From Dendrophyllia cribrosa (lineage: Eukaryota; Cnidaria; Anthozoa; Scleractinia; Dendrophylliidae), in NCBI GenBank assembly GCA_024195265.1, contig JAJLRJ010000004.1, forward strand, positions 41,850,988-41,914,987: a stretch of DNA of 64,000 nt, given 5' to 3'. The stretch's first letter is position 1. Each line of letters starts with the position of its first letter. Below, one piece after another: positions 35,683 through 47,527 of the stretch. The position numbers and the translations under genes are program-made. The notes beneath the pieces were generated by a model that was not told the DNA's origin, did not search any database, and was given only the letters and a program-made list of their open reading frames with translations.

Positions 35683-38600
35683 ATGACAACACAAAAGCAG
35701 CGTTTTCCTTCTTTTGCTTCCACGATTTCAGTATTAGGTATTGTTTTGTATTGTGCTGGGTTTTTGAGAGTTGAATTGGAGCTGAACGATCAGAAGAAGA
35801 GAATTGACGCTCTTGAAAACGTCGCGGAGACTAAAGAACCGTCCAAGGTCCATACTCCCGGTAAGTTTGTTTCCATTATTTTAACACTGCTAAAAATGGT
35901 ATGCAATTCGAATTATTTTCTATCATGAACTTCTATGTGCTGTGTAGACACCAAAGGAATCTCAAAATCTAGCTATACGTGTTCTTTCCGGTGGTAAACA
36001 AAACCGAAGGTTAGCACCGGGTCAAGTATTTTTTTCTTGGGGAAGTCATATATAGTCGTCTCCTAGCACATCCGTTATCTTGCTTCAGCTATAACCACTC
36101 TATGAAGAGACAGACTCTCCCTTTGAGATCTACACAAGGAAGTTCTAAGAATATCGATTCGTTCCCATATCTATGGCTTTTACCGCACGCGAAGGTAAAA
36201 TGCAGTTAATGGAACGTGACGCCCCAGGGGTGGTAGCATGGGCAAGCCTTGCTCTGTAAACAGTGTATTTCAAGGCGGCGTCTATTCATGAATGAATGCC
36301 TCCTATTCATATACTTAGTACAGTCCCCTTTAGGTCCAAAGGTTGTACTGATAAAGTGTAATATAGCTTAGAAATATATCTAAGCTTTGCTCGCATTGGT
36401 TTCTTTATTCTGAAGCCTTATTCATGGCTAGTAACTTAGCACGTTGCGTCTAGTTAGCTTATAGTACAAGTGTACCTATTGGTCAGGCTCCAAGACACTG
36501 TCTTGCTATAAAAGCAGCAAATACATTAACTTAGGCTATTATGCTAGCAGTCTTGCACGAACGTGTACATTGTGTACCTTTGTAATATTTTGTTTAATTT
36601 CCCCACCCTCCCTCCCTTTGGAGAAGGGTTGTTTATGCCTCCATCAATAAACTGGGGTCACTCCTTGTGGTGCGTTTAAGTCTGCGTAGCGACTTCCCCC
36701 AAGCTCTTGGCATAGTTTTTTCGTGCCATCTTTTACCTTGCCTTAATCTTGTCCGATCCAGCCCGTGCGGTGCTGGGTAGATAAGGAAGGCCTTGCCAAT
36801 ACTCTTGTCCTATCCCCGAGTGCAGTGGGAGATAAGTGAGGCTTTTTTTTTTGTGCGTTTAACCCGAAGTCGCAAATAACCTGCCACAGGGCTGTGTCCC
36901 CCCATTACGCCATACCAAATGTTGTTGTTTGCTATTGTCTCCTTATTATATGCTTTTGTCACGTTGCGTGACATTTATTGCGTTACTTAAAATGCCAGGA
37001 ACAGTGACATTAACCTTTTCATATTAATATCAATAAACTTTTATGTGCTGTGTAGACACCAAAGGAATCTCAAAATCTAACTTTACGTGTTTTCTCCCGT
37101 GGTAATCAAAACCGAAGGTTAGCACCGGGTCAAGTATCTTTTTCTTGGGGAAGTCATATAGTCGTCTCCTAGCACATTCGTTATCTTGCTTCAGCTATAA
37201 CCACTCTATGAAGAGACAGACTCTCCCTTTGAAATCTACACAAGGAAGTTCTAAGAATATCGATTCGTTCCCATATCCCTTTTCATATTAATTTTAGTGT
37301 GTAAGAAATAGCTATTCTTTTAATAGTAACATGATGTCGCATTCATCTGGTTTTAAGTCATCTACTTTATACGTTAAAAACGTGAATAAGAAAAAGTACT
37401 AAGGACTACGTAATGTTTGCAACCAAAGTAAGACAGCAGAATAAGAAAATTAAAGGTGCGCGATAAGTTATCATAATTTACTTATACGAGAACAAAAGGA
37501 AGCAGAAGGAGAACTCGTGATAAAAGCAAAGGACAAACAACAAGCTGTTCATATTTCACATTCTACAATAAAAGCACTTTGTAATGGTACAAAATACCAC
37601 AGGAAAATATTTCCGGAATTAAGCGTGTCATGGCGGAGATCTACACGATCAGTAAAACAATAAACACTGAGTGAACGGTATCATTCAAATCCTGCCCCAA
37701 AGTATTCATTTAAATTGCCACACTAAAGTTTATTGGACTCGAGCGACGGGTTGTAAACGTTGAATGATTACATAACGATTTGATAAAAAATAGCAAGGCT
37801 GTTTCACAAATATACGAAGTCACCAAGGAAAACTTAATAACTTCAAGAGGGTAGATAAGAAGTGTTAAATAATTACATGAATATGTACATGAATTGAACG
37901 TGCCGCGTTTCTAGCATTGGAACAACACTATATGTCGTGTTTTCGTAGCATTTTCTTCAAATGTCCAAATATAGTTAGCTTGACGACACTAGAAATTGGA
38001 ACTAAAACGTTCAGTGGCTGCGTGAGCCTTGGTTAAATATACGTCAAAAATTAAAAAAAAATTAAATAAAGTGCCAAAATGTGTCAAAAAACCAAACGTT
38101 GTGGTCTTTGCCCTTCTTCAGTGGTGGTGGAAGGGAAAAGGCCGAAACGTTTGGGTTTTTTACAGAAATTTTGGCACTTTAATTTTAATAATTTTCAATA
38201 TTTCATAGCTTAGCTTTAGTTGGTCGAGGGAGACTATACCCATAGAATTTCATATACCTCTCTTTCAGTCTCGAATGTTTTGAAATTGCGTTTCGGATGC
38301 AATTGCACTGTCGCTTGCGCCTCGTTTAGAGTCGTATTCTGAAGTTTTGTTTTTGTTTTGTTATATATTCTAAAGTTACAAATCAAGTAGAAAAAGCGCT
38401 CGTGAAGATGGTAAAAATATTTCTTTAAATATTTCATTAAACTTACTTAGATTGAACTATGAAAATGGAAACACATGCCCCATTCTGAATGTGTTCCCCA
38501 AAAAATCCTTTGACCTGAAATCGGTTGCCACACGCGCGTCCACACTAAAATGTAGATCGCACTGGAAACAGTTCATCGAGTAGCCTGTGCGCAGAAGTCT

Positions 38601-41600
38601 CCTATTTCATTTGCTTCACTCCGCAGGGAGCAAGGAAATCGGAGACGGCCGCACGCAGGCTACTCTGTGAACTGTTTCCAATGCGATCTACATTTAGTGT
38701 GGACGCGTGTGTGGCACGTCTAAGGGAAGGCAAAAAAATGCATCAAAACCTCGTATGTCTTATTATATATACAGATAAACACGTATATCGTAATATCGGG
38801 TATATTGCGAACTCACAATTCACCATCTATCCATGTGGCTTGATAGCTCAGTGGATAGAGCATTGCACCGGTATCGCAAGGTCATGGGTTCGATATCCCG
38901 TTCAAGCCTGAAATTTTTTCAGGTTGCTTTTTCAACTGCTTAAGTTGAGAGCACACTGCTAGGATCACAAATTTCACTCATGTTTATTGGCAGTTTAAAA
39001 TATATGATTTTCGTATATTCACATTCACACAATCAAGATAATGAGAAAAATATGGAACGTATAAGTGTACAAGTGCAAAGGGTTCAGCGTGTATAACCAA
39101 CAATAATCTGTATAGCAGAATTAACCTACGCATACATACAGCTCATAACTTGCATCTTAAGTAAACTCATTCTAAACACAAACTGCAACGTGTATTAACA
39201 TGAATAATATTTTTAAAAACAAAATTGTTTCTTTTGTAGAATTTCAGTCCTATGAACATCACAGGAGCAGACGTCAAGCTGATTCAGTGAAGAACATAAC
39301 GGAAGCTAAAACCACAGTGGACACGATGAATAAAATCAACAGACTTTTATCTGAGCTCTGTCGATCAAAAGGCAACAAGTGCTCGTCTGGTCGCCCAGGT
39401 CCTCCCGGCCCACCAGGACCGAGGGGAGAGAAAGGAACCCGGGGACGAAGAGGACAAAAAGGAAGAACGGGAAACAAAGGAGATAGAGGTATTATGGGAT
39501 CGCCGGGAAAGAGCGGCAAACAAGGCATTATGGGACCTGTAGGACCGAAAGGCGAAGCTGGACCCAAAGGGCAAAAAGGAGATATAGGGCCCGCTGGCAT
39601 GCCGGGTGCTAAAGGAGAGCCTGGTGAATCAATTTCAGCTCCTGTTGTTGCTGTTTCTCCTGTAAAGCTGACAGTTAACGAAAGTAGAACAGCTTCATTT
39701 CAGTGTTCAGTCAGTGGTAATCCTGAGCCTGTGGTAGTGTGGAGTAAACGGGACAACCAGTCAGAAATAAGTCATTCAGCGGTTTCAAGAGGAAAGTTGC
39801 TTTTACGAAATGTAAAAGCAAGTGACTCAGGCCCGTACCGCTGTTCAGCGGCAAACATCTTAGGACAGGCGCAGGCACAAGTGCAACTTATAGTGAATGG
39901 TAAGTTTTTTTTATATATTTATTTAATAGCGGAGCTCGTAGCCCCATACTCATAGAACCTATGCCCGTGTGCCGTGCGCCCGTGTTGGACAGGGTTAGTT
40001 CGCGGGCGCGTATTATGTCGCAAAACATGCGCGTATGACGCCACACAACATCCGAGATGTTTGTTTTCATTACGGAGCGGAGATTTAAAGAATTTCCAAG
40101 CAAGCGAGTGACTTAAAGGTAAAACAGATTACATTTTTCGATGGGAATTTATGTTGATATCAATCTGTGATTGACTTTTTCTTTGTCTTCTCGCTAGTTT
40201 TGGAGAATTGTTTATAAACGTGTTTAAATTCAGTCGTTTTGATTACTTTCATCGAAGACATCTCGGCCTTGATGCGCTATAAATGGTTCGCGTTTTGCTT
40301 TTAAACATAAACTTATGGAGATTTGAATAAAATTTTTTGAAAGAAGATTGTGTTGTCCATTTTTATGTGTTTGTTCATTCATTACATAGGTTGAAAAGCG
40401 ATTTTATGTAAACAAAACAAGACTTGGATTTTATAGCTCTAAACTTCACTCGCGTGGCCTTATGCAAATATGTTTGTGTATTTTTTACAATTTTGATTTC
40501 CAAATCAGTTTCTCGGACAATTTTTGATAAGCAACAGATGTATTTTGTTTGGAAATTAGTTGTACTAGTATCTAGACGGAGAAAAAGTTGTTTTTGTGAA
40601 CGTTTGTACGGTCTAAATGTACTGTGCTGACGGTTGCGTAAGTCTGTTTTTGAGAATTGCTAAAATTGAAAAATAGCCCGGTCTTCAATCTTCATTCTTG
40701 TGTTTCCGACCTTTCACCTCAGTTAAGTTTATTATCGGCTTTCTGTTCAGAGAGCGACGCTGTTATAGGCTCAGCCAATCTTTATATATTAGTATGCATC
40801 GCTTAACTTGTTCGCAACAGACCAAAACTATTTTCATCTGCTCCGCAATGTCAAGACATTTATGTAGTGTTTAAAAAACAGCATAGTGTTTTATCGTGTT
40901 TAAAAATTCCAGGTCAAGCCGAGAGTTTCTGTTGTTTTTTTATGTTGTTGTTGTTGTTTATGTTGTTGTTGTTGTTTCAACATTTCTTCTGATAGTTTGA
41001 AACCACGTATTCTCCTGGCCTAAAACAAAAACATATATATTCGTATTGAGCCTTTTTGGGCTTTTTATGCTTGCCGCCCCATCAGTGGGGCGTAAAGTGA
41101 TATATCTACGTAATCTTAGTATGGTAGTTACAATGTAATTCAGTGATGAAATGCAAATAACATTGCGCAGAACAAAGTAAACTTACAAGCCGCAGTTAAA
41201 AAAAGAAGATTAATGAGTTGAAATGCTGTTTGAAGAAACTGTAAAAGGAAACGTTTGTATCTAATTGTATTTAGAACTTCTTTTTTGAGTTGAAATAAGC
41301 ACACAAAAACGAAATCCCCGCTGCATAACAATTTGACACAACATTTGTTTTGTTTCAGTTCGTCCTGGTGTTTCCCTGAATCCGGGACCTCATTACGCCA
41401 TTGAAGGAGACAATTTCACTCTACCAACATGTCACGTGACTGGGTATCCCGCACCAGTGATCTCTTGGAGAAAGACATCCGGTCCGTTACCCCAGGGCAG
41501 GGTAATATACAAGAACAGTACTTTACAAATTTTAAATGTTCGTAAAGGTGATTCTAGTATATACTTCTGTTCAGCAGTCAACGTTTTAGGAAGCGATGAA

Positions 41601-43593
41601 AAAGAAGCCCTTTTGGTTGTTGTTTCTCTTCCCCGTTTCACGGTCAAACCACCTGGAAATGCAGTAGTTCGGCCAGGCGACACATTGAAATTAAACTGCA
41701 GCGCTACTGGGGACCCAAAACCAATCATCAGCTGGAAAAAACAAGGAGCTCAACTTCCAGTCGGGCGGAGCCAGATGCTATTAAATGGCACTTTGGTTAT
41801 AAAGGGCATGAAACTGAACGATACAGGGAATTACGTTTGTGCTGCAACAAGTGCGGGAGTGTTTGACGTGGAAACTATGACCTACATTGAAGTTAAAAAC
41901 CGGCACCGCGGTAGGTTATGATTGGAGCCACTGTATAATTCTAATAAATGACTAAATTCAGTTAAATACGTTCCTTGTAATTTTATATGCTTTCTATTCA
42001 CAGAAAATCAGGTTACAAACAGAAATACATGTTACCGGCTCGCCACTAATAACTCGTGTCAACATATTATTTCAAAATCATATATTAGTTTTGTCACATA
42101 GTGAAAATAACATTTTGCTGTTACTTGTATGACGTCATTTTCCCGCCAAAAACCGTTAAAATCGAAAAGCAAAAAACATACGATTGTTTGGACTTGTAAT
42201 GTCTGTTATGTTGCAAAGTTTGAGCTCCATTGGATTAAAAACACAAAACTAGTTCCCTAAAGATCACTTTTTGCGTGCAGCTGACCCGGCGCGAGAACAA
42301 AGTAACTATTGGTTGGGTATCCACTGGTTAGTATATACTAAAACAATTTTTCTCCTCGCTGTCGGTGAATAGTGATAGATATTTGCCACTTCGCTTCGCT
42401 GCTCGGTTAATGTGAAGCACTGTCCACCTTCTCTTTAATTTGGTAAATAATTGTCAGATATATCGCAAATGACCCATAATTATACTAAGATGGAAAGCAC
42501 CATTTGTGTAACCTAATAAATGGACCTTTTAAAAAAATAAGAATAAAAAAACTAAAACGAACTACAGTATTGAACGAATGAAATGTTCACACCTTTCAAC
42601 ATTATGCTTCATTTTACAGATGAAGGCTGTTGTGTTTGTTAAAGCAGTTTATTGTTGAAAAGGCGGACAAGCTGCTGTTTCTCTCCACTTATATTATACT
42701 AACAAATTACAATAAAAATAGAGGAGGCAAAATGCATGTTTAGCCTGTTTCCCCTTCTGTATTATTAGTGTTATTTATATTAAATAACTTGTTCATCTGA
42801 TCTGTGAAAGTCAGTCTATACTCGGAGTAGAGCGTACTTTATGAATTCACTTCCTTTTTCCTTTCTTTTAGTGCGCGTTCCTCGAGGTCAAACAAAGCCG
42901 TGTAGTAAAGAAACCCAACAGTTTTTATTAGTTTATTTGATAGAAGGTTTCTGTTTTATCTCAGGTCGAGATTGCTTGTCGCTTTTAAAGTCAGGCTATA
43001 CTCAGAGTGGAGTGTACTCTGTAAACCCAGACGGTAGAGGATACTTCGATGTATACTGCGACATGCGCACTGACGGTGGAGGATGGACCGTGTTCCAGAG
43101 AAGACAGGATGGCTCGGTAGACTTTTATCGGGGGTGGAACGATTACAAATCAGGCTTTGGTCAGCTGACGGGTGAGTTCTGGTTAGGAAATGACAAGATT
43201 CACAGGCTGACGGCCGCTAGATCAAGCTCTCTACGAGTGGAGTTGAAGGACTGGAACGGAGTTAGAGTGTATGCAAAATATGGCAGGTTCAACATTGGTG
43301 ATGAGCAGGCGCAGTATCGACTTGAAGTGAGTTCGTATTCAGGCACAGCGGGAGATTCATTAGCATATCACAATAACATGGCGTTTTCCACTAAAGATAG
43401 AGATAACGACAGGAGTGGTAACTGTGCTGTGTCATACACTGGTGCCTGGTGGTACAACAGTTGCCACCACTCCAATCTAAACGGAAAATACCTGGGAGAA
43501 AAAGCCGACACCAAAGGAGCCACATGGTATTACTTTAAAGATAATTATCTTTCAATGAAATTTACCGAGATGAAATTAAGGCCCTCATCATAG
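35683..43593 (+). CDS. CniFL copy 4: type II membrane collagen-Ig3-fibrinogen lectin
   Basis: The exons are 35683-35860 (an in-frame ATG at 35674 is an alternative start), 39240-39899, 41359-41910 and 42965-43593. They give 672 codons with phase-1 GT-AG junctions. The domain order is cytoplasmic tail, signal anchor, coiled coil, RSRR motif, an uninterrupted Gly-X-Y tract, Ig1, Ig2-Ig3 and FBG. The FBG domain keeps KDRDND and has CHHSNLNG at the pocket, closest of the four copies to the CHVSNLNG of vertebrate ficolins. The last acceptor is ambiguous. CAG at 42962-42964 adds Gly-Arg, while GAG at 42968-42970 matches the position used in the other copies; both keep frame. A relic of a second FBG exon start lies just upstream. 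An innate-recognition role is inferred from the family. Confidence 0.9.
36171..37012 (+). mobile_element. LTR-like insertion between duplicated blocks (intron 1 of copy 4)
   Basis: Relative to copy 3, about 840 bp of foreign sequence separates two direct copies of a 250-bp intron block (about 35925-36170 and 37028-37275). It contains TATAAAAGCAGC at about 36508 and AATAAA at about 36646, as in a solo LTR promoter and polyadenylation signal. Clear TG/CA ends and a target duplication were not found, so the class is tentative. Confidence 0.45.
38089..38170. repeat. Degenerate Penelope-like terminus (duplicate of 26285-26365)
   Basis: The inverted CAAACGTT and AACGTTTG motifs are the same as in copy 3, with a few substitutions. 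It lies at the same place in intron 1 of copy 4 and was carried by the segmental duplication. Confidence 0.4.
38527..38720. repeat. Foldback in intron 1 of CniFL copy 4
   Basis: This is the duplicate of the element at 26708-26912, with the same arms beginning TGCCACACGCGCGTCC and a slightly shorter right arm. Confidence 0.72.
38839..38975 (+). repeat. tRNA-derived SINE (copy in intron 1 of CniFL copy 4)
   Basis: Head and body are nearly identical to the copy at 27027-27165, with the same A box, B box and abnormal anticodon loop. The shared position shows it was duplicated together with the gene. Confidence 0.65.
39930..40785. mobile_element. Insertion in intron 2 of CniFL copy 4
   Basis: Copy 3 reads TTTATTTAATAGTATGCATC without a break, whereas copy 4 has about 855 bp between the two halves. 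The segment TTTATATATT repeated near both ends may be the remains of a target duplication. No inverted ends or coding domain were recognised. Confidence 0.55.
42788..42840 (+). pseudogene. Relic of a fibrinogen-exon 5' end
   Basis: The segment GATCTGTGAAAGTCAGTCTA and the following CTCGGAGTAGAGCGTACTTT align with the first 50 bases of the FBG exons (for example 43000-43020 and 31140-31175), with about 80% identity by eye. It is cut off at 42840, about 125 bp before the working exon of copy 4. It is the remnant of a second FBG exon. Confidence 0.7.
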
Positions 43594-44090
43594 AAAGATA
43601 TAGTTTTAATTCTGTTACATCGCCTGAAGAAATGTTCACAGCTGGCTACAAAATTCAAAAACTGCCACTGCCTATCAATAATTTTTCACTATTATTTTCT
43701 AAGAATGATTAATTGAACTTTACCCCTGATCATAACCTTAATTGGACTCCACAGCTCTGTTCCTTGTATTTTTCTTCTTTTATCCCACATAACTTCGAAT
43801 TCACTCTTAACTTCAATACGAAAGCAGAAGTCAAACGTTCCAGAAAAGGGAGTCAAGTGGTCGCACTAACAAGTGGCCCATGTTGGGGTGACTGCGGTTA
43901 ATTTGTGCATGCTCACTCGTTTTATTCCTAGCTGTTCAACTACTACATTTGTATAAACAGAGTTGGGGTATATAGTCGAGTATAGAGTCGAGTCATATAA
44001 ACAGAGTCGGGGTAAAACAAGTCACTTTCTGTGATCCATACAGTGTAAATTTTTCCTTTATCTTGTGATTATTAGCTACTTTAGTAAGTA

Positions 44091-44335
44091 TTGGGGAGCA
44101 GGGGTGGTGAGAGCACTCGTCTCCCACTAATGTGGCTCGGGTTTAATTCCCGGTCCCGGCGTCATATGTGGGTTGAGTTTGTTGTTGGTTCTCTCCTTGC
44201 TCCGAGAGGTTTTTCTCCGGGTACTCCGGTTTTCCCCTCTCCTCAAAAACCATCACTTCCAAATTCCAATTACATCTGGAAAGTGTCCACAATTAGTACT
44301 CGCGCGCTAAATACCTTTGACACTTAAATAAATTG
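44091..44335 (+). repeat. tRNA-derived SINE
   Basis: The head has a degenerate A box (GGGGTGGTGAGAGC) and a B box (CGGGTTTAATTCCCG) forming a T arm. It is followed by the body CATATGTGGGTTGAGTTTG and an A/T-rich tail ending ATAAATTGATTTGG. I know this body as a widespread repeat in cnidarian genomes; a repeat-library search would confirm it. Confidence 0.6.
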
Positions 44336-46001
44336 ATTTGGTTTTATTTGATTATTGATAGATGGCTTTATAACAAAGCCATGCAGGATAAAGTCAGTTA
44401 ATAAGTTCTCACTTTTATGTACTGAAATTTCACCAAATATTAGAAAACTACGAATGACAGATACCGTACCTAGGGGCATCACAATTTCAGATAGCCATTA
44501 CTAAAATATCCGAACTATCTATTCAAAGAAAATTAGTGAACAAGGTAAAAATGACCGTTAAATTGGATGTTCTAATTAAGTAAAGCAAGATGGATACTCC
44601 AAACCTATTAAGTACAGTTGGAAATAACAACATCACACAACATCGCCAAAATCTATGACAACTAGACCTATTTAAAATCGGGTTTCCAAATCACCTTCCC
44701 GGTTATGAATTTCTTTGTTCAACTAAATAAGGATGACAATTGTTAATGAGTTTAACGAGTTTTGTATCAGAATCGTTTTTAAAAGAACCTTGACGTAATG
44801 CAGGTTTCCTAAATTGGCACAAAAATGGTTACTTGCATGCAGTTTTATTCGATCAACCTACCAAAAGCAATTTCAATGCATTATCAGTGGTATATGTTAT
44901 ATCTTATTCAAGTTTCTTTCCTTTTATATAGTTCCAGGGTATCAGGCAGAAATCTTTGCTTTGGTTTAGCGATTCATTAACTAAACTAGCATCATACTGA
45001 CAATACCAAATGTTACAAGTTGCACGCACTACTTTTACGTGTAAGACCCCCTTCTGCAACTGAATTTGCCAAAAAGTTGAATCGTATTATACTTTCTGCA
45101 ACAGATTTCTTCAAGTTGAATTGCACAACAAAAATACGTGTAACATGGCTCTTGCAACTTGTTTCGCCACACTGTTTAAGTCAACCAATCATAGCCTGGA
45201 CAGATTAAGGGAGAGGCTGTACCTTTCCAAACAACAGAAACAATAGCCCTAGACCTAAACACAATAGAAGCTACAGTACTACGGGGCCAATAAAAATAGA
45301 GGTCTGGAAGAGCTACAGTACTACTCGAGATTAAAACTTACGCAATTTTTGTTTTCGCCGGACAAGTTGCATGGCATTTAAACATGTTACATTGCAAGTG
45401 CAACTTGCAACAATATTTTTGCAAGACAAGTTGCACGAAAAATTGTTACGTGTAACGTAACAGAAATTTAAGGTTCATGAACACATACGACGCAGGCATA
45501 AGCATAAGGGCAACAATAAGCACAAGGATGTTACACGTGCGATAAGCATAAGCATGCCATAAGTGATATAATCATTAGATGTCGATGGGCATACGCCAAC
45601 ATGGCGGACAAAGATTAGTTATGTGCCTTCTTTGCTTGGGCTAATCTGTTGATTTTTGCGTTATCCCGATTTATTAACATGCGTGACGCAACGACGTAAG
45701 CACAAAAAAGACGGTTATGCTTTCGTTGCACCGGATTCTTGTTAGGTTTCTTGTTCTTATGTAACCTGTGTGGTAGGCACTAGAAAGGTGAGGGAAACGG
45801 GTTTTGGGCGCATGCGCAAAGCGCGTCGGTGGAAAAAGCGTAGCCCACTCTCTCTCTCTCTTTCTTTTTCGCACTCCTCCACGCGCTTCTTGCGTATGCC
45901 AGAATCTTTATCCGCTTCCCTGTTCTAGAGCCTGCCTTAATTTTGCATGACACAATGTATAACTGATTAAAGGTGGTAATTTATAAAAATTATATGAGAT
46001 T

Positions 46002-46574
46002 GGCCGTGTTTTCACGAGCGATTTTTCAAGTCGCTGAGCGAGTGACAGTCGGAAATCTCGTGAAAACAGTTGCTTGTCCAACTCGCTTAAAGTTAAGCGA
46101 GTCGGCGAATTTCAATAGAATTCTCATTAAATTTAAGCCACCAATCCAGGTAGCTTTAGCGAGTTGGCAATTAATTTCGGCCAATCACATTTCGCCAGCG
46201 TTCAAACAACCGAGAAGGGCACGTCAGAGGTGATATAATTTGCATTTGCCGCGAATATTTGAATTGGCCAGAAACGCAATGGTACGCTATCCATTTCCTC
46301 ATGATTACAGTTTAAATTTTCCACCGTCTCTGATGCTGGAACAAGCGCGATAGCACTGACACCAATAAACATAAGAATCATATATTTGCAAGCGTCTCAG
46401 TTTCCCGCCATCTTTCTTGTTATTCCGCGAATAACAAGGGACATACATCAAGAAAAATGAATAAAGCTCTGTCCGTGAAAACGCAAAAATTATTTAAGCT
46501 ACTTAACGCTGTCGGTAAACAAATCACCTCAAGGAATGTTAAGCGAGAAAAACCGCCTCGTGAAAACACAGCCA
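46002..46574. mobile_element. MITE with GTGTTTTCACGAG ends
   Basis: Inverted ends of about 17 bp lie at 46002-46018 (GGCCGTGTTTTCACGAG) and 46558-46574. The 573-bp interior contains repeated AAGCGAG and CTCGCTT motifs and no coding domain. The target duplication is unclear. Confidence 0.65.
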
Positions 46575-47527
46575 TTAGCAGAGGATAGGTTTGTCACAAA
46601 TTCTGTCACCCTTAGTAGACCTTAAAAGGAGACAAGGAGTGAGTTCTAACAAATTGTTGTAAACAATATCATTAAAATGAATAAATTAGGCCACCATACG
46701 ATACAGCATATATATATATATATGCTATGTCTTAGAGGAACTGAATAAAAAGCCTCTGATAAGTGGAAAATAATTAATGCTTTCGATATACACCTTATTA
46801 CATCTAATTGCAGAAACATAATTCAAAATACCAAATATGAATTAATTATTCGCCGAGGCATTATTACGCAAAACATGATCTTTCGACAGATATTTCTTCT
46901 AAACAAATTTCTATCAAATAAAGGAATTAATTTTCATCCCAGAGATGAATAGTTTCTGTTTATTTTTTAACAATTTCTCTTCTTGCATTCTTTGTGAATA
47001 TCATTAAGGTGATTTTAAAATTCCTATTTGGTATACTGTATTTTTTTGACAACGGTTCTGCAATTAAATGTGGATAAGTATACACTAAACTGAATAATTT
47101 AGAATAAATTAGTCAACAGGTGTGTAAATAGTAACGGTATTTGTCTTTAACTGTAAACAATGATATTTGCTGCTTGACTGTAAAGTTTCTGTGGTTTTCA
47201 AAATTTTAGAATTTCATTGATTCAGTAAAATGTGTCTAAAAGTTGTATTTTCACATAAAAATTATAAAATTAGAATAATGGAATATGTATCAAATAAATA
47301 TTCATCTGGGAGTGGATTCTATTATTTTATTTAAAATGACGAAATTGCTTCAACTATTTTTTCAGCTGAAGAAAAAATAGACATTTTAATTAAGCCTGAC
47401 GTACACTGTTCTTTGATCACAGCTGCATTCATTCGTTATACATGCCGCTTTATGTGGATTCATGTATGTTACTTTGCAGTTCCACTAGTGCCGAATACTT
47501 TAAATCAAAACAAGATATAGTCCAGAA

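Larger units (their letters stand above)
43594..47527. other. Spacer between CniFL copy 4 and the 330-aa gene
   Basis: No gene was recognised. The spacer holds a SINE at 44091-44335, inverted CAACTTGT/ACAAGTTG motifs around 45015-45450, a diverged copy of the CniFL 3'-flank module (about 45480-45870, compare 22020-22400 and 32470-33330), a CT run near 45848-45868, a MITE at 46002-46574 and an AT-rich hairpin at about 46704-46732. Confidence 0.55.
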
